Positions 7,209 to 14,768 are shown, counted from the stretch's first letter. The stretch: DNA of 28,266 nt from a virus (IMGVR_UViG_3300048555_000110:1-28266); one strand, 5' to 3'. Notes: generated by a model from the sequence alone, not told the origin. Program-made: numbers and translations.

Positions 7209-9080
7209 ATGAGTAAACCACTGACATTATACTTCGACATAGAAACCAACGCGATTGAGGACTTCACACTACTGACAGATTTAGAAGTCATTCATTGTAT
7301 TTCTATCTACGAACCACAATCCGAAAAGATCGTCACCTATAGCGGAACTTCTATTGAAGAAGGACTACGACAATTAGACAGGGCGACTACCATCGTCGGT
7401 CACAATGTAATAAACTTCGACATTCCTGCGATACAGAAGTTATACCCTTGGCGACCTAAGGCACGGATCTTGGATACATTGGTATCTTGTCGTGCGGTGG
7501 ATAGCGACATTGCATTACTTGATGCTGTCCGTGAAGACTTCCCTTCTGAACTGATGGGATCGCATAGTCTGAAAGCTTGGGGCCATCGATTAGGTATGGA
7601 GAAGATTGAGTTCGGGGAGGAATCGTTTGATAAGTTCTCGAAAGACATGCAGTTATACTGTGAGAACGATACGATCCTAACCGCTGCTGTCGGTCAATAC
7701 TTACGACAAGAGAATCCAGCTACCAAAATGTTGAACATCGAGCACAACTTCGCTCGACTGATGCGAGCCCAAGAGTTTCGCGGCTTCGCGTTTGATGAGG
7801 ATAAAGCTAGAGAACTTGTACGCGTATTAACGACGAGAAGGGCGGAGCTGACAGACGACCTGCAAAAGATGTTTCCACCTGTAGTCGAAGAGATGAAGAC
7901 TCCGTTGGGATGGAAGCTCGAGATTGAATGGGAGAAAGGGATAGAAGTTATAGTTGCCGATACTCAAAAGCAGATTAAAGAGGCTTTAAAAGTAAGGAAT
8001 CTTAAACAAGTTTTAGTTAAGAACGCGGTAAGACTAGAGAACAAAACAAAACAGATACCGTTTAACCCCAGCAGTCGTGATCAGATAGCAGATCGCTTGA
8101 AGGAACTTGGATGGAAACCAAAGACATTTACTCCTAATGGAAAACCAAAGATAGATGAAAGTGTATTGGAAGCAATAGATCATCCATCTGCTCGAAAGTT
8201 AAACGAGTACCTTATGGTATCCAAGCGGCTGTCGATGTTAGACGAAGGAGATAACTCCTGGTTAAACTGCGTAAGAAACGGACGCATCCACGGGCGTGTC
8301 AATTCAGGAGGAACCGTGACAGGTAGATGTACACATTCGTTTCCCAATGTCGCACAAGTACCCGCAGTACGCGCTCCCTACGGCAAGGAATGTCGTGAGT
8401 TATTCCGAGCCGGGGATGGATACAAGCTTGTCGGTTGTGACGCAAGTGGACTCGAGTTGAGAATGCTCGCCCATTACCTTGCTATTTATGACGGCGGTAA
8501 CTACGCTAAGGAACTGCTGACGGGAGACATCCATAGTCATAATCAAAAGAAAGCGGGATTAGAAACACGTGACCAGGCTAAGACTTTTATCTACGCCTTT
8601 TTATACGGAGCAGGTCCGGTTCGTATCGGCGATATAGTCGGAGGTACAGCGAGAGATGGTAAGATATTACAGAAAAGATTCCTGGCATCACTGCCCGCTT
8701 TAGCACGATTAAAGAGCGAAGTGGAAGATCGTGTAAGAAAGCACGGCAGACTACGCGGTATTGATGGTCGCGTATTACCGATAAGATCCGAGCATTCTGC
8801 ATTAAACACTCTGCTACAATCAGCGGGAGCTGTCGTTATGAAGCAGGCTTTGATCATGTTACACAACCAACTCGCTGGTAACGCGTGGGAGATCGGTAAG
8901 CATTACGCGTTTGTGGCGAACATCCACGACGAGTTCCAAGCGGAGGTAGTCGAGGACAGGGCTGAACGCTACGGAGATCTGGCAGTTCGTGCACTCCGAT
9001 GGACAGGTAAGCATCTGAAGATGAGATGTCCACTTGATGGCGAGTACAAAATTGGTTATACTTGGGCCGACACCCATTAG
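7209..9080 (+). CDS. T7-like family A DNA polymerase with 3'-5' exonuclease
   Basis: This is a 623-residue replicative polymerase (T7 gp5 is 704). The exonuclease domain is intact: Asp10 and Glu12 in YFDIETN, NVINFDIP, and YCENDTILT. Polymerase motif A is GCDASGLELR with Asp411. Motif B is KTFIYAFLYGAG with Lys458 and Tyr462. Motif C is NIHDEFQ with Asp574. Tyr462 occupies the T7 Tyr526 (E. coli Phe762) position. The segment before FNPSSRD, where T7 carries its thioredoxin-binding insertion, is a 60-residue region that does not look like T7. The neighbours are primase-helicase (3-base gap) and a small nuclease-like gene. The function is certain; the processivity partner is unknown. Confidence 0.98.
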   Translation: MSKPLTLYFDIETNAIEDFTLLTDLEVIHCISIYEPQSEKIVTYSGTSIEEGLRQLDRATTIVGHNVINFDIPAIQKLYPWRPKARILDTLVSCRAVDSDIALLDAVREDFPSELMGSHSLKAWGHRLGMEKIEFGEESFDKFSKDMQLYCENDTILTAAVGQYLRQENPATKMLNIEHNFARLMRAQEFRGFAFDEDKARELVRVLTTRRAELTDDLQKMFPPVVEEMKTPLGWKLEIEWEKGIEVIVADTQKQIKEALKVRNLKQVLVKNAVRLENKTKQIPFNPSSRDQIADRLKELGWKPKTFTPNGKPKIDESVLEAIDHPSARKLNEYLMVSKRLSMLDEGDNSWLNCVRNGRIHGRVNSGGTVTGRCTHSFPNVAQVPAVRAPYGKECRELFRAGDGYKLVGCDASGLELRMLAHYLAIYDGGNYAKELLTGDIHSHNQKKAGLETRDQAKTFIYAFLYGAGPVRIGDIVGGTARDGKILQKRFLASLPALARLKSEVEDRVRKHGRLRGIDGRVLPIRSEHSALNTLLQSAGAVVMKQALIMLHNQLAGNAWEIGKHYAFVANIHDEFQAEVVEDRAERYGDLAVRALRWTGKHLKMRCPLDGEYKIGYTWADTH

Positions 9081-9083
9081 TAT

Positions 9084-9479
9084 ATGCCTTCATCTAACGC
9101 CCAACGCATTGGCACGATTGCGGAATACAAGTTCATTGTCGCTTGTTTGGAACGCGACTTTGAGCCACATCTGTCAATCACTCCAATGCCCTGGGATTGT
9201 CTGCTTGCCTGCCCCGCAGGTGACCTCAGAGTACAAGTTAAATCCACAAGCTTCCGCAAGGGGCAATCATATAATGTGGTAACTGCATCGGGATGCAAGG
9301 GCAAGTCGGAATTGTCTAGTGATGTCGATGTCGTCGCTTGTTATGTAAGTCCTGAAGATACATGGTGGATGATACCAAGAGATGAGTTGACAAGTAAATC
9401 GATTAAGCTAAACCCGGAACCTGACAGCAAAAGTAAATACAAAAAATACCAAGATAACTGGAGCATATATTACAAATGA
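9084..9479 (+). CDS. Small PD-(D/E)XK nuclease-like protein
   Basis: This 131-residue protein sits between the DNA polymerase and the exonuclease. It has the ordered residues of a PD-(D/E)XK fold: Glu14 in GTIAEYKF, Asp38 in PMPWDCL, and Gln51 and Lys53 in LRVQVKST. The arrangement of an alpha helix with Glu, then D, then (Q/E)-x-K on a strand resembles the PDDEXK_5 group that includes the I-Ssp6803I homing enzyme, and also Holliday-junction resolvases. No zinc motif or membrane segment is visible. Its last bases overlap the exonuclease start (ATGA), so both are probably translated together. It may act in recombination, host DNA attack or homing; these cannot be separated from sequence alone. 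Confidence 0.6.
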   Translation: MPSSNAQRIGTIAEYKFIVACLERDFEPHLSITPMPWDCLLACPAGDLRVQVKSTSFRKGQSYNVVTASGCKGKSELSSDVDVVACYVSPEDTWWMIPRDELTSKSIKLNPEPDSKSKYKKYQDNWSIYYK

Positions 9480-10327
9480 AAACGACACTATTAATAGACG
9501 GCGATGTACTCGCGTACCAATCCGCATTCATCGCACAAACAAACTTCCAATGGGAAGAAGAACTATGGACAGTACAAAGCGACCTAGCCATCGCCAAGGA
9601 ATGGATCGTAGATCGATTGGTATCCTTTAAGGAGAAAACAAATGCGGATGATTACATCTTAGCTATAAGTGACCGCAATAACTTCCGCCGTAAACTGTTC
9701 CCTGATTACAAAGCTAATCGTCGATCTAAGTTTGCACCGATAGGACTAAAGCCTATACGCGAATGGCTCGACCAGGAATACGGTACAGTTATCTATCCTA
9801 ATCTAGAGGCGGATGATGTGCTCGCTATACTCGCGACTGAACGACCCGATAGAAACGACGAGCGTATCATCGTGTCTATCGACAAAGACTTCAAAGGAGT
9901 CCCGTGTAAGTTCTACGACTTCAATCGCGATGAGATGCATGAGATCAACGAAGAAGAAGCGAATGCCTATCACTTGATGCAGACGATCGCGGGCGACGCT
10001 GTTGACGGATTCAAAGGCGTACCAGGTGTAGGCACAGTTAGAGCAAAGCGTATGCTTGACGATGAAGGTGCGACATGGGCGACGGTTATGAAGGCGTATG
10101 AAAAGGCAGGGTTATCGGAAGAAGACGCGTTAACAAATGCGTGGATGGCGTACTTAATTCGTAAGGGACAATATAATAAAAAGAAAAAAGAACTAACATA
10201 TTTATGGATGCCTGAGGAGTTTACACCCGCTAAGAAGCGTAACTATTCCCATATCATTCATCAGGTTACGGGAGACTTGGACGAAGATTTGTCTCGACCA
10301 AAAGCTTTTGAACCATTAAATATATAA
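9476..10327 (+). CDS. T7 gp6-like 5'-3' exonuclease (FEN/PIN fold)
   Basis: This 283-residue nuclease removes primers and degrades host DNA (T7 gp6 is about 300). The N-terminus LLIDGDVLAY supplies the first metal-binding aspartates, Asp8 and Asp10. FPDYKANR is the conserved basic helical-arch segment. EADDVLAILA and SIDKDFKG provide further acidic ligands. GDAVDGFKGVPGVGTVRAK is the helix-three-turn-helix motif that grips duplex DNA. The order DNA polymerase, small gene, exonuclease matches T7 gene 5 to gene 6. It overlaps the previous gene by 4 bases. All key residues are present. Confidence 0.94.
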   Translation: MKTTLLIDGDVLAYQSAFIAQTNFQWEEELWTVQSDLAIAKEWIVDRLVSFKEKTNADDYILAISDRNNFRRKLFPDYKANRRSKFAPIGLKPIREWLDQEYGTVIYPNLEADDVLAILATERPDRNDERIIVSIDKDFKGVPCKFYDFNRDEMHEINEEEANAYHLMQTIAGDAVDGFKGVPGVGTVRAKRMLDDEGATWATVMKAYEKAGLSEEDALTNAWMAYLIRKGQYNKKKKELTYLWMPEEFTPAKKRNYSHIIHQVTGDLDEDLSRPKAFEPLNI

Positions 10328-10331
10328 TATA

Positions 10332-10535
10332 GTGGAAAATTCTGTTGACAGAAAACTACCCGACCTTAGTAAGGATTTGCTCGACATCTTGGATGCTCGG
10401 TTTCCTTCTCGTTGTCCTGATCCTAAAGATAGTGAGCGCGAGATATGGATGAAGGTTGGTCAGAGGAAAGTCGTAGAGTTTCTACAAGACGTTTACGAAG
10501 AACAAAATACAACAATCATTTCAACAAAGGTATAA
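10332..10535 (+). CDS. Small hypothetical protein between exonuclease and head genes
   Basis: This is a 67-residue protein starting with GTG at 10332. It reads as a helical protein with LPDLSKDLLDILDARFP, then a Pro-Cys-rich SRCPDPKDSEREIWMKVGQRKVVEFLQ region. I recall similar small proteins next to the portal region in marine T7-like phages, but no function is assigned. No membrane segment or catalytic motif is visible. It fits tightly between two genes (4-base gap before, 2 after), which supports it being coding. An alternative start is not obvious, as no ATG occurs early in this frame. Confidence 0.6.
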   Translation: MENSVDRKLPDLSKDLLDILDARFPSRCPDPKDSEREIWMKVGQRKVVEFLQDVYEEQNTTIISTKV

Positions 10536-10537
10536 TT

Positions 10538-10747
10538 ATGTGCATGGGCGGCTCAACTCCTCCACCACCTCCACCTCCTCCACCACCACCGCCTCCACCT
10601 GCGGCGACAGCCGAACGCGTACAGCCTGCTCAAGCTTCCAAACGCGGTGGATCTACGGTTAAACGTAAAAGAGGTACAGCACAACTTACGCGTCCTTCTA
10701 TGGGAGGAATGGCTAAGGGAACTGCTGGTGTAAATCTTCCTAAGTAA
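10538..10747 (+). CDS. Polyproline gp7.3-like virion/tail assembly protein
   Basis: This is a 69-residue protein beginning MCMGGS followed by 14 consecutive prolines (10556-10600 region), then a basic Lys/Arg-Gly segment and a C-terminus with LTRPSMGGMAKG and GVNLPK. The C-terminal Gly-rich end resembles T7 gp7.3, a small virion protein that lies just upstream of the portal gene, exactly the position here. The upstream extension to 10445 overlaps the previous gene, so the ATG at 10538 is preferred; a second ATG follows at 10544. A 14-proline run would stall ribosomes without EF-P. The role as a tail or adsorption protein is inferred from position and C-terminal similarity only. Confidence 0.6.
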   Translation: MCMGGSTPPPPPPPPPPPPPPAATAERVQPAQASKRGGSTVKRKRGTAQLTRPSMGGMAKGTAGVNLPK

Positions 10748-10749
10748 GT

Positions 10750-12312
10750 ATGCATTACGAAACGGCTCAAAGCCTCTACACTTCGTTAGAGAATACGCGG
10801 TGGACATTTCTTGATCGTGCCAGGACTTCATCGGAACTAACCCTTCCGTATGTCCTGCCGCCTGAAGGTCACGGTCCACACACTAAGTACTACACTCCGT
10901 TCCAAGGTATTGGAGCGAAGGGTGTAAACAACTTAGCATCGAAGTTACTTATGGCTTTGCTTCCGCCTAACGCTCCGTTCTTCCGCTTGGTCATTGATCG
11001 GTATGAACTCGACAAAGCGAAAGCTGAGATGGGTGAAGAACAAGGGGAACAGCTACGCACGGATCTCGAGAAAGCTTTGAGTGAAGTCGAGCGAGCTGTG
11101 TCGCAAGAGGTTGAAGTAGAAGCATTTAGAGTAGGAGTTTTTGAGGCGTTAAAGAATCTACTAATTACAGGTAATACTTTACTATATCTTCCTGACGAAG
11201 GAGGTATGCGAGTATTCCGTCCTGATAGATATGTCGTTAAGCGTGACCCTATGGGTAATGTTACGCACATAGCTGTGAAGGAAACGGTAGCTCCAATGAT
11301 GTTACCTGAAGAAGTAAGACAAGAAGTATATAAAGAGTCCAAAGATAATACATGCGATTTATATACTTCGATTGTCAGGGAAGATAATAAGTTCTATGTC
11401 CAGCAGGATGTTAAAGGTATCGTCATTGAATCGTCGAAAGGATCGTATTCTATCGACAAGTCACCTTGGATACCTTTACGCTATACACGTATTGACGGCG
11501 AGGATTATGGTCGCGGTATAGTCGAAGAGTACATCGGTGATTTAAAGTCTTTAGAGTCATTAACTCAAGCTATCGTTGAAGGCTCCGCTGCTGCGGCGAA
11601 GGTATTGTTCATGGTCAATCCTAACGGTACGACCAGAGCGAGGACATTAGCGGAAGCAGCAAACGGTGCAATCGTTCAGGGTTCCGACGGCGATGTGTCC
11701 GTTCTTCAGCTTAATAAGTTCAACGACTTTCGCGTAGCTCAACAGGTCATGGCACAGATCCAAGATCGATTAAGTCACGCTTTTCTTTTAAACAGCAACG
11801 TCGTTAGAGACGCAGAGCGAGTTACCGCCGAGGAAATACGTATGTTATCACAAGAACTCGAGGCGGCTCTCGGCGGGCTGTATTCTATTTTGTCACAGGA
11901 GTTCCAGCTTCCGCTTGTATCGCGTTTGATGGACCGCATGGGCAGGAAGGATCGTCTACCTAAACTACCTAAGGACATAGTCAAGCCTACGATTGTAACG
12001 GGCGTTGAGGCATTGGGTCGTGGTAACGATTTGAATCGATTGGATATGTTTCTGGCAGGAGCGAGTCAAGTCGTCGGGCCACAAGCTATCGCTGAGTACG
12101 TCAATGTAAGCGACTACTTTAAACGCAGGGCAACCGCGTTAGGAATCGAGACCGAAGGTTTGATTAAGACAGAAGAAGAAATTCAACAAGCCATGCAGCA
12201 GGCTCAAATGATGGAGATGGCTCAGAAGTTAGGAGCGCCAGCAATGGGACCCGCTATCAATGCAATGGCTAACCAACAACAACCACAACAACCAACACAA
12301 CAAGAGGAATAA
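10750..12312 (+). CDS. T7 gp8-like portal (head-tail connector) protein
   Basis: This is a 520-residue protein (T7 gp8 is 536) forming the dodecameric ring through which DNA enters and leaves the capsid. It shows the typical N-terminal LYTSLENTRWTFLDRARTSS helix, GIGAKGVNNLASKLLMALLPP, and the Arg/Gly-rich core sequence YTRIDGEDYGRGIVEEYIGDLKSLE seen in podoviral portals. A long helical region with RVTAEEIRMLSQELEAALGG follows. The C-terminus is Gln/Met-rich (QQAMQQAQMMEMAQ) and ends in a Gln-Pro stretch. It is located directly ahead of the scaffold, as in T7. Confidence 0.97.
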   Translation: MHYETAQSLYTSLENTRWTFLDRARTSSELTLPYVLPPEGHGPHTKYYTPFQGIGAKGVNNLASKLLMALLPPNAPFFRLVIDRYELDKAKAEMGEEQGEQLRTDLEKALSEVERAVSQEVEVEAFRVGVFEALKNLLITGNTLLYLPDEGGMRVFRPDRYVVKRDPMGNVTHIAVKETVAPMMLPEEVRQEVYKESKDNTCDLYTSIVREDNKFYVQQDVKGIVIESSKGSYSIDKSPWIPLRYTRIDGEDYGRGIVEEYIGDLKSLESLTQAIVEGSAAAAKVLFMVNPNGTTRARTLAEAANGAIVQGSDGDVSVLQLNKFNDFRVAQQVMAQIQDRLSHAFLLNSNVVRDAERVTAEEIRMLSQELEAALGGLYSILSQEFQLPLVSRLMDRMGRKDRLPKLPKDIVKPTIVTGVEALGRGNDLNRLDMFLAGASQVVGPQAIAEYVNVSDYFKRRATALGIETEGLIKTEEEIQQAMQQAQMMEMAQKLGAPAMGPAINAMANQQQPQQPTQQEE

Positions 12313-12315
12313 ACG

Positions 12316-13092
12316 ATGGGTGATTACCAAAAAGTAGAGATCAACGAACCTACTACAAACGAAGTAGAACCAGAGGAGAAACCACAAGAAGAAGCTGTCG
12401 AACAACAGCCTGAAGTACAGGAAGAGCAACAAGCTGATCGTCCTGAATGGCTACCTGAAAAGTTTGAGTCTGCCGAGGATATGGCGAAAGCTTACTCGGA
12501 ACTTGAAAAGAAGATGGGAGCAGGGGAGGAAGAAAAAGAACAAGAAGAAACAACAGAAGAGAATGAATCGGAAGAAACTCAACAAGATCTTACGGAGTTA
12601 CAAAGCCGTGTTAACGACGCTTCTACTAAATACTTTGAAAGCGGCGGTGAGATTACTGATGAAACTTATCAAGCTTTGGAAGAAGTGGGTATTAGCCGCG
12701 AGCTTGTGGATCGTTTCAAAGCTGGACAAGAGTCACTTGAAAACGCCGAGATAAGCGACATTCAATCCGCTGCTGGAGACGAGTATGAAGCGATGGCTCA
12801 ATGGGCAGGTGACAGTCTTGATGATGATGAGTTTAACGCATTTAACGAAGTGGTGAATAACGGTACTGTCCAACAAGCAAAGCTTGCAGTCAAAGGATTA
12901 TATGCGCGTTATAAATCCGAAGTGGGTGCGACGGGACCGAAGCTTGTCAGCGGAAGTACTACCGGAAGTTCCACAATGCCGTATCAATCGATGCAGGAAG
13001 TCAGTCGGGCTATGCAAGATCCTCGTTATAAGAGCGGAGATAAAGCTTATCATAACGAAGTGGATCGTCGTTTGGCGGTGTCTAACTTTTAA
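12316..13092 (+). CDS. T7 gp9-like capsid assembly scaffold protein
   Basis: This is a 258-residue, very acidic protein (T7 gp9 is 307) that should drive procapsid assembly and then leave. The first 40 residues are almost all Glu, Gln and Pro. A conserved element WLPEKFESAEDMAKAYSELEKKMG follows at about 40-65; it is common in scaffold proteins of this type. Another Glu-rich stretch comes next and then mostly helical sequence. The C-terminus has MPYQSMQEVSRAMQDPRYKSG with a basic end, the usual coat-binding portion. It lies 3 bases after the portal and upstream of the major capsid, matching T7 gene order. Confidence 0.93.
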   Translation: MGDYQKVEINEPTTNEVEPEEKPQEEAVEQQPEVQEEQQADRPEWLPEKFESAEDMAKAYSELEKKMGAGEEEKEQEETTEENESEETQQDLTELQSRVNDASTKYFESGGEITDETYQALEEVGISRELVDRFKAGQESLENAEISDIQSAAGDEYEAMAQWAGDSLDDDEFNAFNEVVNNGTVQQAKLAVKGLYARYKSEVGATGPKLVSGSTTGSSTMPYQSMQEVSRAMQDPRYKSGDKAYHNEVDRRLAVSNF

Positions 13093-13094
13093 CA

Positions 13095-13559
13095 ATGTTT
13101 GAACTGTTGACACTATTCCTTACAGGAGGCGGAAGCGCCGCGATGGGATCGCTTTTAAAAGGGGTCTTTGGTATGATAGTGGATAGTCGTCAACATAAGT
13201 ACGAGTTGGAAATGGCGAGGGAGGCGCGAAATAATGAATATGCAATCAAGTTTCAAGAGAGTCTTAACAGTGGTGATGGAGGTGCTTTTACTCGCGCTAC
13301 TCGCCGGATGCTCGCATTTATCGGAATGGGAGTCATCGCCTTCGTCACATGCCTCACAGCGGTTTATCCGTCAGTCCCAATACTCAGTACAACAAACATT
13401 ACAGGGGAAGGGCGAACAGAAATTCTTTTCGGGCTCCTCAGTTTTCCAGCAGAGCAAACCGCTATGGTCATTACAAGCGGACACCTCTGCCTCTTTGAAT
13501 GCTCCGTCGTGTTGCCGATGATTGTCGGTTTCTATTTTACACCCGGAGGAAGGAGATAA
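13095..13559 (+). CDS. Holin-like small membrane protein, three hydrophobic segments
   Basis: This is a 154-residue protein. Hydrophobic segments lie at about residues 1-28 (with a GGGSAAMGSLLKGVFG glycine-rich part), 73-98 and 120-150. Between the first two is a charged helix (RQHKYELEMAREARNNEY). TRATRRMLAFIGMG and the C-terminal MIVGFYFTPGGRR appear to be family motifs I recall from unnamed marine phage proteins, some annotated as holins. The position between scaffold and capsid is not where T7 keeps its holin, so the lysis role is inferred from topology. A second ORF is nested inside it in the +1 frame. Confidence 0.65.
   Translation: MFELLTLFLTGGGSAAMGSLLKGVFGMIVDSRQHKYELEMAREARNNEYAIKFQESLNSGDGGAFTRATRRMLAFIGMGVIAFVTCLTAVYPSVPILSTTNITGEGRTEILFGLLSFPAEQTAMVITSGHLCLFECSVVLPMIVGFYFTPGGRR
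13234..13521 (+). CDS. Nested lipoprotein ORF, candidate o-spanin (Rz1-like)
   Basis: This 95-codon ORF lies entirely within the holin-like gene in the +1 frame. It starts MNMQSSFKR, followed by a hydrophobic run VLTVVMEVLLLALL and the lipobox LAGC with Cys25, a textbook signal peptidase II site. The mature part of about 71 residues is rich in Ser and Gln, with no further membrane segment. A GGGAGG Shine-Dalgarno lies 9 bases before the ATG at 13234. Nested lipoprotein genes are the hallmark of phage Rz1 outer-membrane spanins, but the host gene here does not look like an Rz inner-membrane spanin. The mature part lacks the proline-rich feature usual in Rz1. It could be a chance frame; the signal and start site together argue against that. 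Confidence 0.45.
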   Translation: MNMQSSFKRVLTVVMEVLLLALLAGCSHLSEWESSPSSHASQRFIRQSQYSVQQTLQGKGEQKFFSGSSVFQQSKPLWSLQADTSASLNAPSCCR

Positions 13560-13564
13560 CAATT

Positions 13565-13675
13565 TTGACATCTAACAAAGACAGAAGTCGTTGCCCTGTG
13601 TGCAGGATAACCTCGAACGAAATCGGCGCGAGAAGTCAGCTAAACACTAACAATAATCTAAATATAAGGAGATAA
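13565..13675 (+). CDS. Possible 36-residue peptide with CPVC motif (TTG start)
   Basis: A 36-codon ORF starts TTG at 13565 and lies between the holin-like gene and the capsid gene. An AAGGAGATAA element at 13550-13559, identical to the SSB and capsid ribosome sites, precedes it with a 9-base gap from GGAG. The peptide contains SRCPVC, one CxxC pair, and ends in Asn/Arg-rich sequence that overlaps the capsid ribosome site. No function is recognised, and a leader role for the 122-base gap is an equal possibility. Confidence 0.25.
   Translation: MTSNKDRSRCPVCRITSNEIGARSQLNTNNNLNIRR
13666..13675 (+). promoter_or_regulatory. Strong ribosome binding site, AAGGAGATAA, for major capsid
   Basis: AAGGAGATAA lies 6 bases before the ATG at 13682 (GGAG to ATG gap 10). 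It is identical to the site before SSB. Strong initiation fits the most abundant virion protein. The rest of the gap 13576-13665 shows only weak short stems (for example CCTG-TGTG-CAGG) and no recognisable phage promoter consensus, although a late promoter would be expected here. Confidence 0.75.
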
Positions 13676-13681
13676 ATAATC

Positions 13682-14749
13682 ATGGCTAATGGAGATACAG
13701 ATCCATCACGCGTCGGTCAGATTAACTCAGCGGGCGATGTTAACGCATTGTTCCTGAAGAAGTTTGCTGGCGAAATCCTAACGACCTTTGAAGAGAATAA
13801 CATCTTTAAAAGTCTTCACACAGTACGCACCATCGAGAATGGTAAAAGCGCTCAGTTCCCTGTTACAGGTATTGCTTCCGCTTCTTACTACACTCCTGGT
13901 CAAAACATCGCTGATTCTGGAAACAGTTACTTGAGCGACATCAAGAAGAACGAAAAGGTTATCACTATTGATGACGTCCTTCTCGCTTCTACCTTCTTGT
14001 CAAACATTGACGACGTAAAGAATCACTACGACATCCGTTCCGTCTACGCTTCCGAGCTTGGTAAAGCTTTGGCACTTCGCTTTGATAGCGCTCTTGCTAA
14101 AGTCTTTATCGCTGCTGCTCGCGAAACTACTCCTAATGTAACAGGTGGAAAACTCGGAGGAATCCTTGACGTTTCTGCTAACGCAATGGGAACAGGAGCT
14201 GACAGTTCTGATGACGCTGACAACACAGATCCAACAGGAGCTGAACTTGTCGCTGCGTTGTTTACTGCTGCTCAAAAGCTCGACGAAAACGACGTTCCTT
14301 CCGACGGAAGATTCGCAGTTCTGCGTCCTAGCGAATACTACAAGTTGATCACAGGTGCTGACGGAAACAACAGCTTCAACTTAGTATCCGCTGTAAACAA
14401 AGACATCGGTGGTCTTGGTTCTATCGCTTCAGGATCTATTCCTCAAGTAGCTGGAATCAGCATCTACAAGTCCAATCACTTGCCTTCAACTGACTTATCG
14501 GGTGGAGCAGGAATTGACGCTGGTGGATCTAACGATGTGTTCGGTGGTAACGGCGTAGGATATGACGGTAACTTCACCAACTCGCTTGGTATCGTTGCTC
14601 ACCCTGCTGCTGTAGGTACAGTAAAACTGCTTGATCTTGCTACTGAGTCTGAGTATCAGATTGAGCGTCAAGGAACTTTGTTTGTAGCGAAGTACGCAAT
14701 GGGCCACGGAATCCTCCGTCCTGAGTGTGCTATCGAATTACAGAAGTAG
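13682..14749 (+). CDS. T7 gp10-like major capsid protein
   Basis: This is a 355-residue coat protein (T7 gp10A is 345), HK97 fold by family. The N-terminal arm MANGDTDPSRVGQINSAGD is followed by the conserved ALFLKKFAGEILTTFEENN and SAQFPVTGIASASYYTPGQ sections. The spine-helix-like region ELGKALALRFDSALAKVFIAAARE is clear, and the C-terminal RQGTLFVAKYAMGHGILRPE matches gp10-like proteins. It has the strongest ribosome site in the window and a hairpin terminator right after it. There is no slippery heptamer near the stop, so a T7-like 10A/10B frameshift is not supported. Confidence 0.97.
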   Translation: MANGDTDPSRVGQINSAGDVNALFLKKFAGEILTTFEENNIFKSLHTVRTIENGKSAQFPVTGIASASYYTPGQNIADSGNSYLSDIKKNEKVITIDDVLLASTFLSNIDDVKNHYDIRSVYASELGKALALRFDSALAKVFIAAARETTPNVTGGKLGGILDVSANAMGTGADSSDDADNTDPTGAELVAALFTAAQKLDENDVPSDGRFAVLRPSEYYKLITGADGNNSFNLVSAVNKDIGGLGSIASGSIPQVAGISIYKSNHLPSTDLSGGAGIDAGGSNDVFGGNGVGYDGNFTNSLGIVAHPAAVGTVKLLDLATESEYQIERQGTLFVAKYAMGHGILRPECAIELQK

Positions 14750-14768
14750 TTCTTTTCTTGGTTGTGTG

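Noticed and set aside
10445-10537. Longer N-terminus for the polyproline protein
   Set aside because: It would overlap almost half of the preceding small gene in another frame; the ATG at 10538 gives a compact protein starting MCMGGS.
10890-11342. 150-codon minus-strand ORF inside the portal gene
   Set aside because: Ser/Thr-rich low-complexity translation typical of the antisense of a conserved gene.
12464-12754. Lys-rich ORF overlapping the scaffold gene in another frame
   Set aside because: Its Lys-rich composition is a direct result of the Glu-rich GAA/GAG codons of the scaffold read out of frame.
13601-13640. tRNA-like T-arm on the minus strand (CGTTCGAGG) as a possible attP core
   Set aside because: The flanking bases cannot form the five-pair T stem and no CCA-side acceptor pairing is visible.
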